Origin: Sediminicola sp.
Lineage (GTDB): Bacteria > Bacteroidota > Bacteroidia > Flavobacteriales > Flavobacteriaceae
Direction of reading: 5' to 3'
Length of the DNA stretch: 64,000 bases
NCBI GenBank assembly: GCA_024643325.1
Contig: JAHEND010000002.1
Span: 108,269 to 172,268, forward strand
Part shown: positions 53,673 through 63,094 of the stretch, one piece after another
Position numbering within the stretch: the stretch's first letter is position 1
Layout of the letters: each line of letters begins with the position of its first letter
Program-made: the position numbers and the translations under genes
Notes under the pieces: generated by a model
What the model saw: only the letters and a program-made list of their open reading frames with translations
What the model was told of the DNA's origin: nothing
Databases searched by the model: none

Positions 53673-56474
53673 ATGACCCTGCACTCCAAATTACCTTACA
53701 AAAACCTTAATGAAATAGATTCTAAAAAGAATATCATCATTAAGGGGGCTAAATTGCACAACTTAAAAAACATAGATGTTGTGCTACCGAGAAACAAATT
53801 TATTGTGATAACTGGCCTTTCAGGATCAGGAAAATCTTCTCTTGCCTTTGACACCTTATACGCCGAGGGACAAAGAAGGTATATAGAAAGTCTGTCTGCC
53901 TATGCAAGACAATTTTTGGGTAAATTAGACAAACCTCAGGTAGACTACATTAAGGGAATTGCACCAGCAATTGCCATAGAACAAAAAGTGAATACTAGTA
54001 ATCCTAGGTCTACAGTAGGGACTTCTACAGAAATTTATGATTACTTAAAGCTATTATACGCTAGAATAGGGAAAACTTATTCGCCTATCAGTGGAAAGGA
54101 AGTAAAAAAACATTTGGTTTCAGATGTTGTCAATCATATAAAAACATTTCCCCTAAAGCATAAATTACTGCTTTTGGCACCCATTGAAGTACCCAAAGAC
54201 AAAGACCCTGTTAAAATGGTTCAATTGTTTTCAAAACAAGGCTTTGCAAGGATAGAGGTCAATGGGGAAGTGACCCGAATTTCAGCAGAAATTACTAGCC
54301 TTCCAAACAATTTTAACCTAGTGGTAGACAGAATAGTTACCGCAGATGACGAGGATTTTTACAATAGGCTCGCTTCCGCTATTGAAGCTGCATTTTTTGA
54401 AGGAAAAGGGCACTGTATTGTCAGAGATTTAAGCACTAAAGAAACGGTAGATTTCAGTAATCTTTTTGCTCTAGACGGACTAGAATTCACCATACCTTCT
54501 CTACACCTATTCAGTTTTAACAATCCCTACGGAGCATGTGATGCCTGTGAAGGATATGGAGATATTATGGGCATAGATCCAGATTTGGTCATTCCCAACA
54601 CAGGCTTATCTATCTATGAAAATGCCATTGCACCATGGAGGGGAGAGAGTATGAGTAAATACAAAGACAAACTTATTGAAAAAGCAGCAGCATCAAATAT
54701 ACCCATTCACAAACCTTGGTTTGAATTAACTGAAGCTCAAAAAGAATTGGTTTGGAATGGCAATAAAGCCTTTAAGGGAATTCATTCTTTTTTCCAGATA
54801 CTAGAAGAAAAAAGCTATAAAATTCAAAATAGGGTCATGCTCTCTAGGTATAGAGGCAAAACCATTTGTAATAAATGCCAAGGTGCTAGACTAAAAAAAG
54901 AATCTTTTTATGTACAAGTTGGTGGAAAAAATATTGGCGAATTGGTGGCAATGCCAATAGATAAGCTGCAATTGTTTTTTAATCAATTAATGCTAAGTGA
55001 AACAGATACAAACATTTCTAAAAGAATTTTAGCAGAGATACATAGTAGGCTTTCTTTCTTGAGCCAGGTAGGATTAAACTACCTCACTTTAAATAGAAAA
55101 TCCAATACATTGTCTGGAGGAGAAAGTCAGCGAATTAACCTAGCAACCTCTTTAGGGAGTAGTTTGGTAGGGTCCATGTATATTTTGGATGAACCTAGTA
55201 TAGGCTTGCATCCGAAAGACACCACAAACTTAATCGAAGTGCTCAAACGCTTAAGAGATCTTGGGAATACAGTTATAGTGGTGGAGCACGATGAAGATAT
55301 TATGAAAGCTGCAGACCTTGTTTTTGACATTGGTCCTGAGGCTGGAACACTAGGAGGAGAATTGGTGGCTCAAGGCACCCTTAAGGAACTATTAAAAACA
55401 AATACCCTAACTGCCCAATATTTAGATGGTAGAATGAAAATTCCATTACCAAAAAAAAGAAGAGGTTCTGATCAGTACGTCAAAATTAAAGGCGGTAGAG
55501 AACATAACCTTCAAAACATAGACCTTACTATTCCATTAGGAATGCTAACCATCATTACAGGGGTTTCAGGATCGGGAAAATCTACCTTAGTTAAAAAATT
55601 ACTCTATCCAATTGTTCAAAAGGAACTTGGAGGATTTGGAATGAAAATTGGTCAGCATAGCAGTTATGAGATGCATCATAAAAATCTTAAAAATGTGGAG
55701 TATATAGACCAAAACCCCATTGGAAGATCTTCTAGATCTAACCCGGTAACCTATTTAAAGGCTTATGACGACATTAGGGCTATTTTTTCAAAAGCACCTA
55801 TGAGCAAGCTCAGGGGTTTCCTACCCAAACACTTTTCTTTCAATGTGGAGGGAGGGCGCTGTGAAAAATGTAAGGGTGAAGGAGAAATCACTGTTGAAAT
55901 GCAGTTTATGGCAGATGTGCACCTAGGGTGCGATGCCTGTGAGGGTAAAAGATTCAAAAAAGAAGTCTTAGAAGTAAAATTTCACGACAAGTCCATTTTT
56001 GATGTACTGGAAATGACTGTCTCAGATGCTCTTGCATTCTTTAAACTTCATGGAGAAAGCAAACTCTGTCAAAAGATTCAAGCACTTGAAGACGTAGGAC
56101 TGGGTTACGTTGCTTTGGGCCAATCCTCCTCTACCCTATCAGGTGGAGAAGCACAACGTATAAAATTGGCTTCATTTTTAGTGAAGGGTAATACCAAAGA
56201 CAAGACCTTATTTATATTTGACGAGCCTACAACCGGACTTCATTTTCATGACATTAATCGCTTGCTAGGGGCCTTTAACGCCCTTTTAGACAAAGGGCAT
56301 TCCATGGTGGTTATTGAACATAATATAGATTTGATCAAGTGTGCAGATCATATTATTGACCTAGGTCCTGGTGGTGGAATCCATGGAGGGCAAGTCATTG
56401 CCCAAGGCCCCCCAGAAGTTTTGGCCAAAGATAAGAACTCTGTAACCGCTATTTATTTGAAAGAGAAATTGTAA
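53673..56474 (+). CDS. uvrA: Excinuclease ABC subunit A
   Basis: 933 residues from the ATG at 53673; an in-frame TTG at 53643 would add ten. Damage-recognition ATPase of nucleotide excision repair. Two ABC modules have Walker A GLSGSGKSS and GVSGSGKST, signatures LSGGESQRINLA and LSGGEAQRIKLA, and Walker B LDEPSIG and FDEPTTG. Zinc-finger cysteines are at CDACEGYG, CNKCQGAR and the second module CEKCKGEG...CDACEGKRF. No uvrB or uvrC nearby. Confidence 0.96.
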   Translation: MTLHSKLPYKNLNEIDSKKNIIIKGAKLHNLKNIDVVLPRNKFIVITGLSGSGKSSLAFDTLYAEGQRRYIESLSAYARQFLGKLDKPQVDYIKGIAPAIAIEQKVNTSNPRSTVGTSTEIYDYLKLLYARIGKTYSPISGKEVKKHLVSDVVNHIKTFPLKHKLLLLAPIEVPKDKDPVKMVQLFSKQGFARIEVNGEVTRISAEITSLPNNFNLVVDRIVTADDEDFYNRLASAIEAAFFEGKGHCIVRDLSTKETVDFSNLFALDGLEFTIPSLHLFSFNNPYGACDACEGYGDIMGIDPDLVIPNTGLSIYENAIAPWRGESMSKYKDKLIEKAAASNIPIHKPWFELTEAQKELVWNGNKAFKGIHSFFQILEEKSYKIQNRVMLSRYRGKTICNKCQGARLKKESFYVQVGGKNIGELVAMPIDKLQLFFNQLMLSETDTNISKRILAEIHSRLSFLSQVGLNYLTLNRKSNTLSGGESQRINLATSLGSSLVGSMYILDEPSIGLHPKDTTNLIEVLKRLRDLGNTVIVVEHDEDIMKAADLVFDIGPEAGTLGGELVAQGTLKELLKTNTLTAQYLDGRMKIPLPKKRRGSDQYVKIKGGREHNLQNIDLTIPLGMLTIITGVSGSGKSTLVKKLLYPIVQKELGGFGMKIGQHSSYEMHHKNLKNVEYIDQNPIGRSSRSNPVTYLKAYDDIRAIFSKAPMSKLRGFLPKHFSFNVEGGRCEKCKGEGEITVEMQFMADVHLGCDACEGKRFKKEVLEVKFHDKSIFDVLEMTVSDALAFFKLHGESKLCQKIQALEDVGLGYVALGQSSSTLSGGEAQRIKLASFLVKGNTKDKTLFIFDEPTTGLHFHDINRLLGAFNALLDKGHSMVVIEHNIDLIKCADHIIDLGPGGGIHGGQVIAQGPPEVLAKDKNSVTAIYLKEKL

Positions 56475-56483
56475 TGAAAATTT

Positions 56484-57944
56484 TTAAAACAGTCTCTTTT
56501 TAACTCTGTTCACAAGACTGTTAAAAGTGACTGATATGTTGGAGAAATACAGTAATCCAACGTATACAATTGCAGTTAAAAGGGTATTTACCCCAATAGA
56601 CATGTACCTATTTTCTAGGTTTGGGATAAATTGGGCCAATGTAAAAGAAGCTGTAATAATTATCAATAAGTAAGCAGTTCCTTTACTAAAAGGGTGCATA
56701 TTATACTTGATATTCACATAAATTACTTTGGCGGTGTCGTATAAGCTAATTGCTAAAAAAGAAGCTATTGCAGCGCCCATTATACCAAACTTTGGAATAA
56801 ATAAATAATTTAAAACTACCGTCATAAATGCTAGAAATATCCCAAATCGCAAAATACTTTTATAATAGGGAGAGTTAAATAAAATGGCATTATTATTCCC
56901 TAGCAATGCGTCACAAAATTTACTGGAACCAATTAACAACACCAAGACCGTGGTACCCCCATATGCTTGAGGAATAAACTTATAAATAGTCTCCAAGTTA
57001 ACGGCTAAAAGTAATAAAACACCCCCTGCTGCCATTGCTAAATTCAAGGAACTTTGCTTGTAGAGTGATTGTAAACCATTAAAGTCTTTGTCATGAAGTA
57101 ATCTGGCCGTAATAGGCGCCGTTATTTGATACATAGACCGAGCTGGAACACCAACTATGGTGGCCATAAAAACAGCTACTGTATAAAAAGCCACTTGATC
57201 AATATTGACAAAAGTATAAATCATAAGCTTGTCTATTTCCAAAATGACTACAGCCGCAGTACCCCCTAAAAACATAAACAGACTGTAATTTAAATAAGAC
57301 TTTAACTTCTCTGGACGTCTAAAAGAAAAGGAAATGTCGCAATTGCGCCAGAGGTAAACATACATCACTAATGCCCTTAAAAAATGAATTCCAACCAAAA
57401 ACACGAAGAATTGCTCTAGCGTTAGCCAATCAAAATAAAGACCTGTAAGTCCCAATGCAATACAAAACCTGTGAAATATTTCTTTAAGGATATTACCAAA
57501 AGCAGTCTTTAAGACCACCCTTGCCTGAGCATAACCAATCTCGAAATAAGTCATGCCAACACCTATTCCAAGAATATGCCAAGAATAAGGAGCCACATAA
57601 GCGTATTTTTGAAGTAAAAATGGAAATATACCAGACCTAAAAAAAAGCACAAAAACAAAAGCTATAAAAATGAAAAACAAAGGGAAATACAATGAAAAAG
57701 CGTTGAGTCTAGCTGACTCTTCAGCAGACGCATTTTTATTATAGAATTTAATGATCGTATTCGGGAGTCCAAAAAGAAACAATGGCAATAGCAAAGTAGC
57801 TATAGACAGCTGAATGGATAAAAGACCATAAGAGGATACCGGTAGAATACGAGTGTACAATACCAAGGTATTTATTGCCCCTAGTCCAAAGCCCAAATAA
57901 GTGCTTATGGTATTTTGGATGGATTGCCTTACCACTACCCCCAT
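56484..57944 (-). CDS. Oligosaccharide flippase (MOP/Wzx superfamily)
   Basis: 486 residues with about 12-14 membrane helices and the MATE-like N-terminal pattern (TISTYLGFGLGAINTLVLYTR). Family members flip undecaprenyl-linked oligosaccharide to the periplasm. It follows the GT4 gene by 1 bp, so sugar transfer and export are co-expressed. Whether the product is O-antigen, capsule or another glycan is unknown. Confidence 0.85.
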   Translation of the reverse strand: MGVVVRQSIQNTISTYLGFGLGAINTLVLYTRILPVSSYGLLSIQLSIATLLLPLFLFGLPNTIIKFYNKNASAEESARLNAFSLYFPLFFIFIAFVFVLFFRSGIFPFLLQKYAYVAPYSWHILGIGVGMTYFEIGYAQARVVLKTAFGNILKEIFHRFCIALGLTGLYFDWLTLEQFFVFLVGIHFLRALVMYVYLWRNCDISFSFRRPEKLKSYLNYSLFMFLGGTAAVVILEIDKLMIYTFVNIDQVAFYTVAVFMATIVGVPARSMYQITAPITARLLHDKDFNGLQSLYKQSSLNLAMAAGGVLLLLAVNLETIYKFIPQAYGGTTVLVLLIGSSKFCDALLGNNNAILFNSPYYKSILRFGIFLAFMTVVLNYLFIPKFGIMGAAIASFLAISLYDTAKVIYVNIKYNMHPFSKGTAYLLIIITASFTLAQFIPNLENRYMSIGVNTLLTAIVYVGLLYFSNISVTFNSLVNRVKKRLF

Positions 57945-57945
57945 A

Positions 57946-59286
57946 TTAAGATCGCTTCAAATTTTTTATAATTTTCGATAGGGCTTCAGTTAAATTTTTG
58001 CGCTCATATTTGCTTAAAGTTGGATCAATTTCAGCAGAAATTCCTTTCCCTGCATTAAATCTAGTCTCTATAAAAGATTTGACCATGGCCTTGTCATGAT
58101 AAGTCCCAAGGGCATTAAAATTATTTTCAGGAAGTAGTCTTGCTACATCCCAATCCTTTGGACCAATTGCTAGTATAGGTCGCAATGATTGGAGGTATTC
58201 GAAAATTTTACCTGGTATAATCCCTTTATGCGCTTCAGAGTCAATTTCTATAAGGAGCAATAAATGGGCAGTATATTGGTGCTTTCTCGCTTCTTCATGA
58301 GAAATATACCCGTGAAAATTACAATAAGAGGCTAAGCCATGAGCGGTAATAGTTGCTTTTACTTCATCGCTCACTAGGCCTACAAAATCTATACTAAGTT
58401 GGGCTGCAAATAATTGATTTTCTGTAACCAATTCCCCTATGGCCTCCCATAATATTTTTGGGTTTCTTTTAGATAGTAAAGACCCAATATGAACCAGGCT
58501 AAATTTATTTTCCTCGGGACTTGTAAGCGAAGAGTTCTCAAATGGCTCAAATCCATTGGTAATGACCTCTATTGGAGTCGCTGTCTTTTTTGAAAAAAGG
58601 GCTTTAGTGGTGTAACTAGTTGTTAAAATCGTGTGTGCAGATTGTAAAACGGTTCTTTCTAGCTTTAAATGCTTCTTCTGAGCCCAGTGCGTCATATATA
58701 AATCATTGTGATAGCCTATGGTGGTCCATGGATCTCTAAAGTCAGCAATCCATTTAAGTCTGGTATGAATCTTAACCAATTCATTGGCAATAAGATGCAT
58801 GCTATGTGGTGGACCCGTAGAAATGATTGTCTCTATACCGTGCTCATTAATATACTGTGACAAAAAGGCTACAGAAGGAGCCACCCAAGAAACTCTTGCA
58901 TCTGGGATAAAGAAATTACCCCTTACAAACCGCATAAAACGCTCAATTAAACTCGGTTTGTTTTCTTGAATCAAACCTTGGCTCAATTGTTGAGTCTTTT
59001 TTTTAAACAACCAAGAAATCCATTTATAAGGTTCGGAAATGGATCTTTTAATGATAACTACTTCTTTGGGTAAATCTTCTGTCAAAGTCTCATCTACAAT
59101 AGGATATTGCGGGTTTTTAGGAACATAAACCACTGGAGTTATACCAAATAAAGGCAAATGCCTTACAAAATGAAACCACCGCTGTACCCCTGGACCACCA
59201 GCTGGAGGCCAGTAATAGGCTATCAACAATACCTTAGGATTGGGATTGGTATTGATGTTTACTTGATTGTTCCTCTTTTCTTCCAT
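57946..59286 (-). CDS. Glycosyltransferase, GT4 family
   Basis: 446 residues. GT-B fold: N-terminal domain with VLLIAYYWPPAGGPGVQRW (about 18-36), which carries the acceptor-side signature, and C-terminal nucleotide-sugar domain with VHIGSLLSKRNPKILWEA and PGKIFEYLQSLRPILAIG in place of the usual E-x7-E. Cytoplasmic, membrane-associated. Followed by the flippase and preceded by YfhO, so a surface-polysaccharide gene. Donor sugar unknown. Confidence 0.87.
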   Translation of the reverse strand: MEEKRNNQVNINTNPNPKVLLIAYYWPPAGGPGVQRWFHFVRHLPLFGITPVVYVPKNPQYPIVDETLTEDLPKEVVIIKRSISEPYKWISWLFKKKTQQLSQGLIQENKPSLIERFMRFVRGNFFIPDARVSWVAPSVAFLSQYINEHGIETIISTGPPHSMHLIANELVKIHTRLKWIADFRDPWTTIGYHNDLYMTHWAQKKHLKLERTVLQSAHTILTTSYTTKALFSKKTATPIEVITNGFEPFENSSLTSPEENKFSLVHIGSLLSKRNPKILWEAIGELVTENQLFAAQLSIDFVGLVSDEVKATITAHGLASYCNFHGYISHEEARKHQYTAHLLLLIEIDSEAHKGIIPGKIFEYLQSLRPILAIGPKDWDVARLLPENNFNALGTYHDKAMVKSFIETRFNAGKGISAEIDPTLSKYERKNLTEALSKIIKNLKRS

Positions 59287-59312
59287 TGGGTTGATTCTTA
59301 AACAATAAGTAA

Positions 59313-61835
59313 CTATTGAATAGACTTTGCTTTAATTCTGAAATAAATCCCTAAGCCAATCAAGAGTATAAATATTACATAACTTGATAGAGCTATGCTG
59401 CTGCCTTTGTACACTACCTCAGGCTTATATTCAAAAACAATTTTATGTAACCCTTTAGGCACCTCTATACCCCTTAAAGCATAGTTCACTTTTTTTATGG
59501 GCACCAATTCCCCATCTATACTTGCAGTCCAACCAGATGGATAGTGCATTTCCGAGAAAACAGCAAAGCCCCTATCAGAATGATTGGATTGGTAAAGCAT
59601 TCGATTGGGACTGTAGGAAATTAAATTAATAGACGGTATTATATCTTGATCATTTAATGAATTATTGGGTAAATTATCTTCTTTTGAAGCGCCTATAACA
59701 TAGGCTCCATTAATGGTATTAGACTGAATGAGACCATTTTCTTTAAAAGTTTCTAAATCACTTAAAAGTAAGCTTGCCTGAGACTTTGTATTTAAATCAT
59801 TCAGTCCAAATAACCAATCGTTGTGGTCTTTAGCTCCCACCAATTCTTTTACAAACCAAGCATTCCCATTTGCATTTTGATTAATTGCCAAACTTGGGGT
59901 GCCAGTTTCAGAAGGCTGAATGACGTATTTTACATTTAACATGTGTAAAATTTCCAAATGACTTTGGTAAATATGAAATTCAAATAGATCTTCTATTGCG
60001 CTAGGTTTGGCCGCATGGTAACCCCCTATTGATTTGTGAAAATAGGAAGTTCTAGCACCGTTAATACCTTCTGACATGTCGTATACTCTGTAAATAGTCG
60101 TGTCTTTTAAAATCTCTTTATCTATGGCATTAGCTGTAAATGGTTGATTCACTTTTCTTGGAGAAACAAAATTATCTGCATTTACATAACGTTTAGCTAC
60201 ACCTACTAGATCAATGAGAATAACAATACTAACTAAAGCAAGTGTTTTGAGTAGATTCCAATGCTTTTTAATTCCCCACCATAAACCACCGAGGAGTAAT
60301 GAGAGTAACAGAAAGGATCTAATCAGGTCTGACCTTAAGGCAAAAGCCCTATCTTTTTGAATGACCTCTAAAAGTGCATCGCCATACATGGCGGCTAATT
60401 GGGCATCCGAGTTACCTTGATAATCTAGTATAAAACTCACTCCAAAAATAAGTACTAATACTACAGAAATGACAATTGCAACAAGTCTGATCACTTTTAA
60501 TTTATCTAACTCCTTAAGGTCTTTTTTGACCAATAAGTAGTTTAAACCAATACTAGCTAAAGCAGGTACACAAAGTGCCACAATTACTTGAATAGATGAA
60601 ACTGCTCTAAATTTATCGTACAAAGGGAAATAATCAATCATTAGATCCGTGAGTGGCATAAAAAATTTACCCCAAGAAAGCATGAGGGTGAATAATGCCC
60701 CAATTAAAAAAACCCAACGCAGCTTATTTTTATACAATAAAAAACCAATGAAAAATAAGGCAACAACGCTAATACCCAAGTAAGCAGGACCAGATGTCGG
60801 GGGCTGTGGACCCCAATAAAGCGGTAGATTACTAGAAAAATCCAATGCATTGCTAGCAGAGACACCCTGGGCTATTAAAAATTCATAGGTATTTGACTCT
60901 TTCCCTAAAGATTCATTAAATGAGCCCCCTGTAAGTCTTGGAATCATCAAATTTAATGACTCTAACGGACCATAGGAATAATAGGTAATATAGTCTTTAT
61001 CCAGTCCGGAACTAAGGTCTTTTTGACTACCATCTGGTGCAATTGTCACAGGAGAGGGACCTCTGGTACTCCAATCTGCATATTCCTTGGTAGAGAGTAA
61101 CATGGAGGCATTCATCCCAATACCGAGGAGTACTGCAAAGAGTAATATGCCCACTGTTTTAAAAAATGATTTGAGCTGTTTTTCTTTAAAAGCAAACCAT
61201 AAGAAAACAATTCCTAAAATGATCACCAACAGCATAAAGTAAAAAGTCATTTGAACATGGTTGGCTACAATTTCTAAACCCATAGCAAGGGCTGTTACAC
61301 CAAATCCCAACCAATATTTTTTATCAAATGCCCATAAAATTCCAGCCAAAACCATGGGCATATAACCTAATGCATGGGCTTTGGCGTTGTGACCTACCCC
61401 TAATATTATAATGAAATATGTGGAAAAACCATAAGCTAAAGCACCTAACACAGCGATTTTGTAGTCAATTTTAAGGCTATAGAGCAGTAAATAAAAACCT
61501 AAAAAGTACAAGAATAAATAATCTGCCGGACGGGGAAGAAAACGAATTGCCCTGTCTAGGGATTTTATCAAATTATTAGGAAATTGGGCCCCTAATTGAA
61601 AGGTAGGCATACCCCCAAAAGCACTGTTTGTCCAATAAGGCTCCGCTCCATTTTGTGACCTAAAGTCATTTTGTTCTTTGGCCATTCCTGTGTATTGAAC
61701 TATATCTGATTGTTCAATTTGTTTGTCTTGCAACACAGGGTAAAAAAAAGAAACAGATACAACTGCAAAAAGGAAAATCACCCCAAATCCTTTCAAGATG
61801 CTATGTAATATGGCTTTATCAATAAAATTATTCAT
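59313..61835 (-). CDS. YfhO-family large membrane protein
   Basis: 840 residues with an N-terminal membrane helix, about 12 further helices through residue 545, a soluble periplasmic domain (about 560-800) and a final helix. YfhO proteins are GT-C-like and have been linked to glycosylation of teichoic acids in Firmicutes; here they probably add a sugar to an envelope polymer from a lipid donor. A loop acidic residue that could be catalytic is EQSDIVQYTG near 37-46. Followed by the GT4 gene. Confidence 0.85.
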   Translation of the reverse strand: MNNFIDKAILHSILKGFGVIFLFAVVSVSFFYPVLQDKQIEQSDIVQYTGMAKEQNDFRSQNGAEPYWTNSAFGGMPTFQLGAQFPNNLIKSLDRAIRFLPRPADYLFLYFLGFYLLLYSLKIDYKIAVLGALAYGFSTYFIIILGVGHNAKAHALGYMPMVLAGILWAFDKKYWLGFGVTALAMGLEIVANHVQMTFYFMLLVIILGIVFLWFAFKEKQLKSFFKTVGILLFAVLLGIGMNASMLLSTKEYADWSTRGPSPVTIAPDGSQKDLSSGLDKDYITYYSYGPLESLNLMIPRLTGGSFNESLGKESNTYEFLIAQGVSASNALDFSSNLPLYWGPQPPTSGPAYLGISVVALFFIGFLLYKNKLRWVFLIGALFTLMLSWGKFFMPLTDLMIDYFPLYDKFRAVSSIQVIVALCVPALASIGLNYLLVKKDLKELDKLKVIRLVAIVISVVLVLIFGVSFILDYQGNSDAQLAAMYGDALLEVIQKDRAFALRSDLIRSFLLLSLLLGGLWWGIKKHWNLLKTLALVSIVILIDLVGVAKRYVNADNFVSPRKVNQPFTANAIDKEILKDTTIYRVYDMSEGINGARTSYFHKSIGGYHAAKPSAIEDLFEFHIYQSHLEILHMLNVKYVIQPSETGTPSLAINQNANGNAWFVKELVGAKDHNDWLFGLNDLNTKSQASLLLSDLETFKENGLIQSNTINGAYVIGASKEDNLPNNSLNDQDIIPSINLISYSPNRMLYQSNHSDRGFAVFSEMHYPSGWTASIDGELVPIKKVNYALRGIEVPKGLHKIVFEYKPEVVYKGSSIALSSYVIFILLIGLGIYFRIKAKSIQ

Positions 61836-61843
61836 GCCCTAAG

Positions 61844-62092
61844 TTATTCAATTTCTTCAAAATCTATATACTCCCCAACGGGTGTTTTTTCTTTGGCAAT
61901 AGTGGACTTTTTTGAAGTTTCCTGCTGCGGTGCTGCTCCTTGGTTTTCTGTAAAACCAGCGAAAGAATCATTCATTTTTTTCTGTAATCTTTTTAAAACA
62001 AATGCCATGATTTTAGGGGCAAATAGTCTCAAAAGCCATTTAAAAACATAAAACCCCATCAGTATATAGAGAAGTGTACTTAAAAAACCCAT
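61844..62092 (-). CDS. Small membrane protein, DUF4834-like
   Basis: 82 residues from the ATG at 62092 (the frame is open from a TTG at 62122 but a -7 box lies at 62119-62112). An N-terminal hydrophobic stretch (about 2-20, GFLSTLLYILMGFYVFKWLL) is followed by a basic and polar tail ending in YIDFEEIE. Resembles the flavobacterial DUF4834 family. First gene of the YfhO-GT4-flippase operon; role unknown. Confidence 0.7.
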   Translation of the reverse strand: MGFLSTLLYILMGFYVFKWLLRLFAPKIMAFVLKRLQKKMNDSFAGFTENQGAAPQQETSKKSTIAKEKTPVGEYIDFEEIE

Positions 62093-62111
62093 TATCTTTA
62101 TTAAATTTATC

Positions 62112-62119
62112 CAAAAATA
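62112..62119 (-). promoter_or_regulatory. Probable promoter of the envelope-glycan operon, -7 element
   Basis: TATTTTTG on the minus strand, ending 20 nt before the ATG at 62092. It supports the shorter start. Confidence 0.5.
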
Positions 62120-62168
62120 CAATTCTACAACCGCACAAAAGCTTGTGTGGGATTAAAATAATCTTAAA

Positions 62169-63059
62169 ATGCATAAAAAACCCATATTTCAAAGCCCATC
62201 AATACTTAAAATGAGCTTATTTACCCTTGGGTTCCTAATCAGTATTTGTGGTTTTTCACAGTACACAGATATTATAAACTCCAACAATCCAGGTAATAGT
62301 ACAGGGGCATATAGTGTGGGTAAAAGGGTGTATCAGATAGAAAGTGGTTTTAGTGTAGATCGGTTAAGAGGTGAAGCCTTCAAATCCGAATCCCTTTTTA
62401 ATAATGGAAACTTGGCATTGAGAGTAGGGTTATTTTCAGAAGCCTTAGAGCTCATATACGAAGGATCCTACAGTATGGAATTTTCTACCAGCCCAATTCC
62501 AGGAGGTAAAATTGGCATTGACCAAGGATTCACCTCAAATAGAATTGGCGCAAAAATCATGTTGTTCGATCCATTTAAAAACCCAGACAATAGACCCATT
62601 AATGTGTATAGTTGGAAAAAAAATAACGGATTTAGGTGGCGAAATATCTTACCTGCTATAGCCCTTTATGCTGGTGCAAATATAAGTCTTCAAAGCAGTA
62701 TTTACTTGAAAGAGAATCCCTCTATAGCGCCCAGAGTTATGGTAGTTACTCAAAGCCATTTAACTCCAAAAATGGTGGTCATACTCAATGGGATTTATGA
62801 CTTTATTGGCACCGAATCTTTAGAAGAAAAAACAGTCATTGCGTCGCTTTCCTATGCTATTAAAAGAAAATGGAGTGTATTTGTAGAAGGTCAATACAGC
62901 ATATTTGCTAACTCAGAAGAGCAAATTATCCGCACAGGTGGTGCTTTCTTGTTTAGAAAGAACCTTCAATTTGATCTTTATACCGGAATAAATTTTCAAA
63001 ATGAACCCTCTCGGGAAATCATTGGTCTTGGATTTTCTTACAGATTAGACAGGCATTAA
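62169..63059 (+). CDS. Outer-membrane beta-barrel protein
   Basis: 296 residues with a signal peptide (cleavage after GFSQ, about 31; a second ATG at codon 15 gives a more usual length). The mature part has repeated alternating polar/hydrophobic beta strands and ends YRLDRH. It looks like the transporter-type Bacteroidota barrels (MetA-pathway or phenol-degradation-like). Substrate unknown. Divergent from the DUF4834 operon, and 35 bp before the GNAT-like gene. Confidence 0.72.
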   Translation: MHKKPIFQSPSILKMSLFTLGFLISICGFSQYTDIINSNNPGNSTGAYSVGKRVYQIESGFSVDRLRGEAFKSESLFNNGNLALRVGLFSEALELIYEGSYSMEFSTSPIPGGKIGIDQGFTSNRIGAKIMLFDPFKNPDNRPINVYSWKKNNGFRWRNILPAIALYAGANISLQSSIYLKENPSIAPRVMVVTQSHLTPKMVVILNGIYDFIGTESLEEKTVIASLSYAIKRKWSVFVEGQYSIFANSEEQIIRTGGAFLFRKNLQFDLYTGINFQNEPSREIIGLGFSYRLDRH

Positions 63060-63094
63060 CACCATAAGATTCCAAAAATTAATAAAAAACATAC

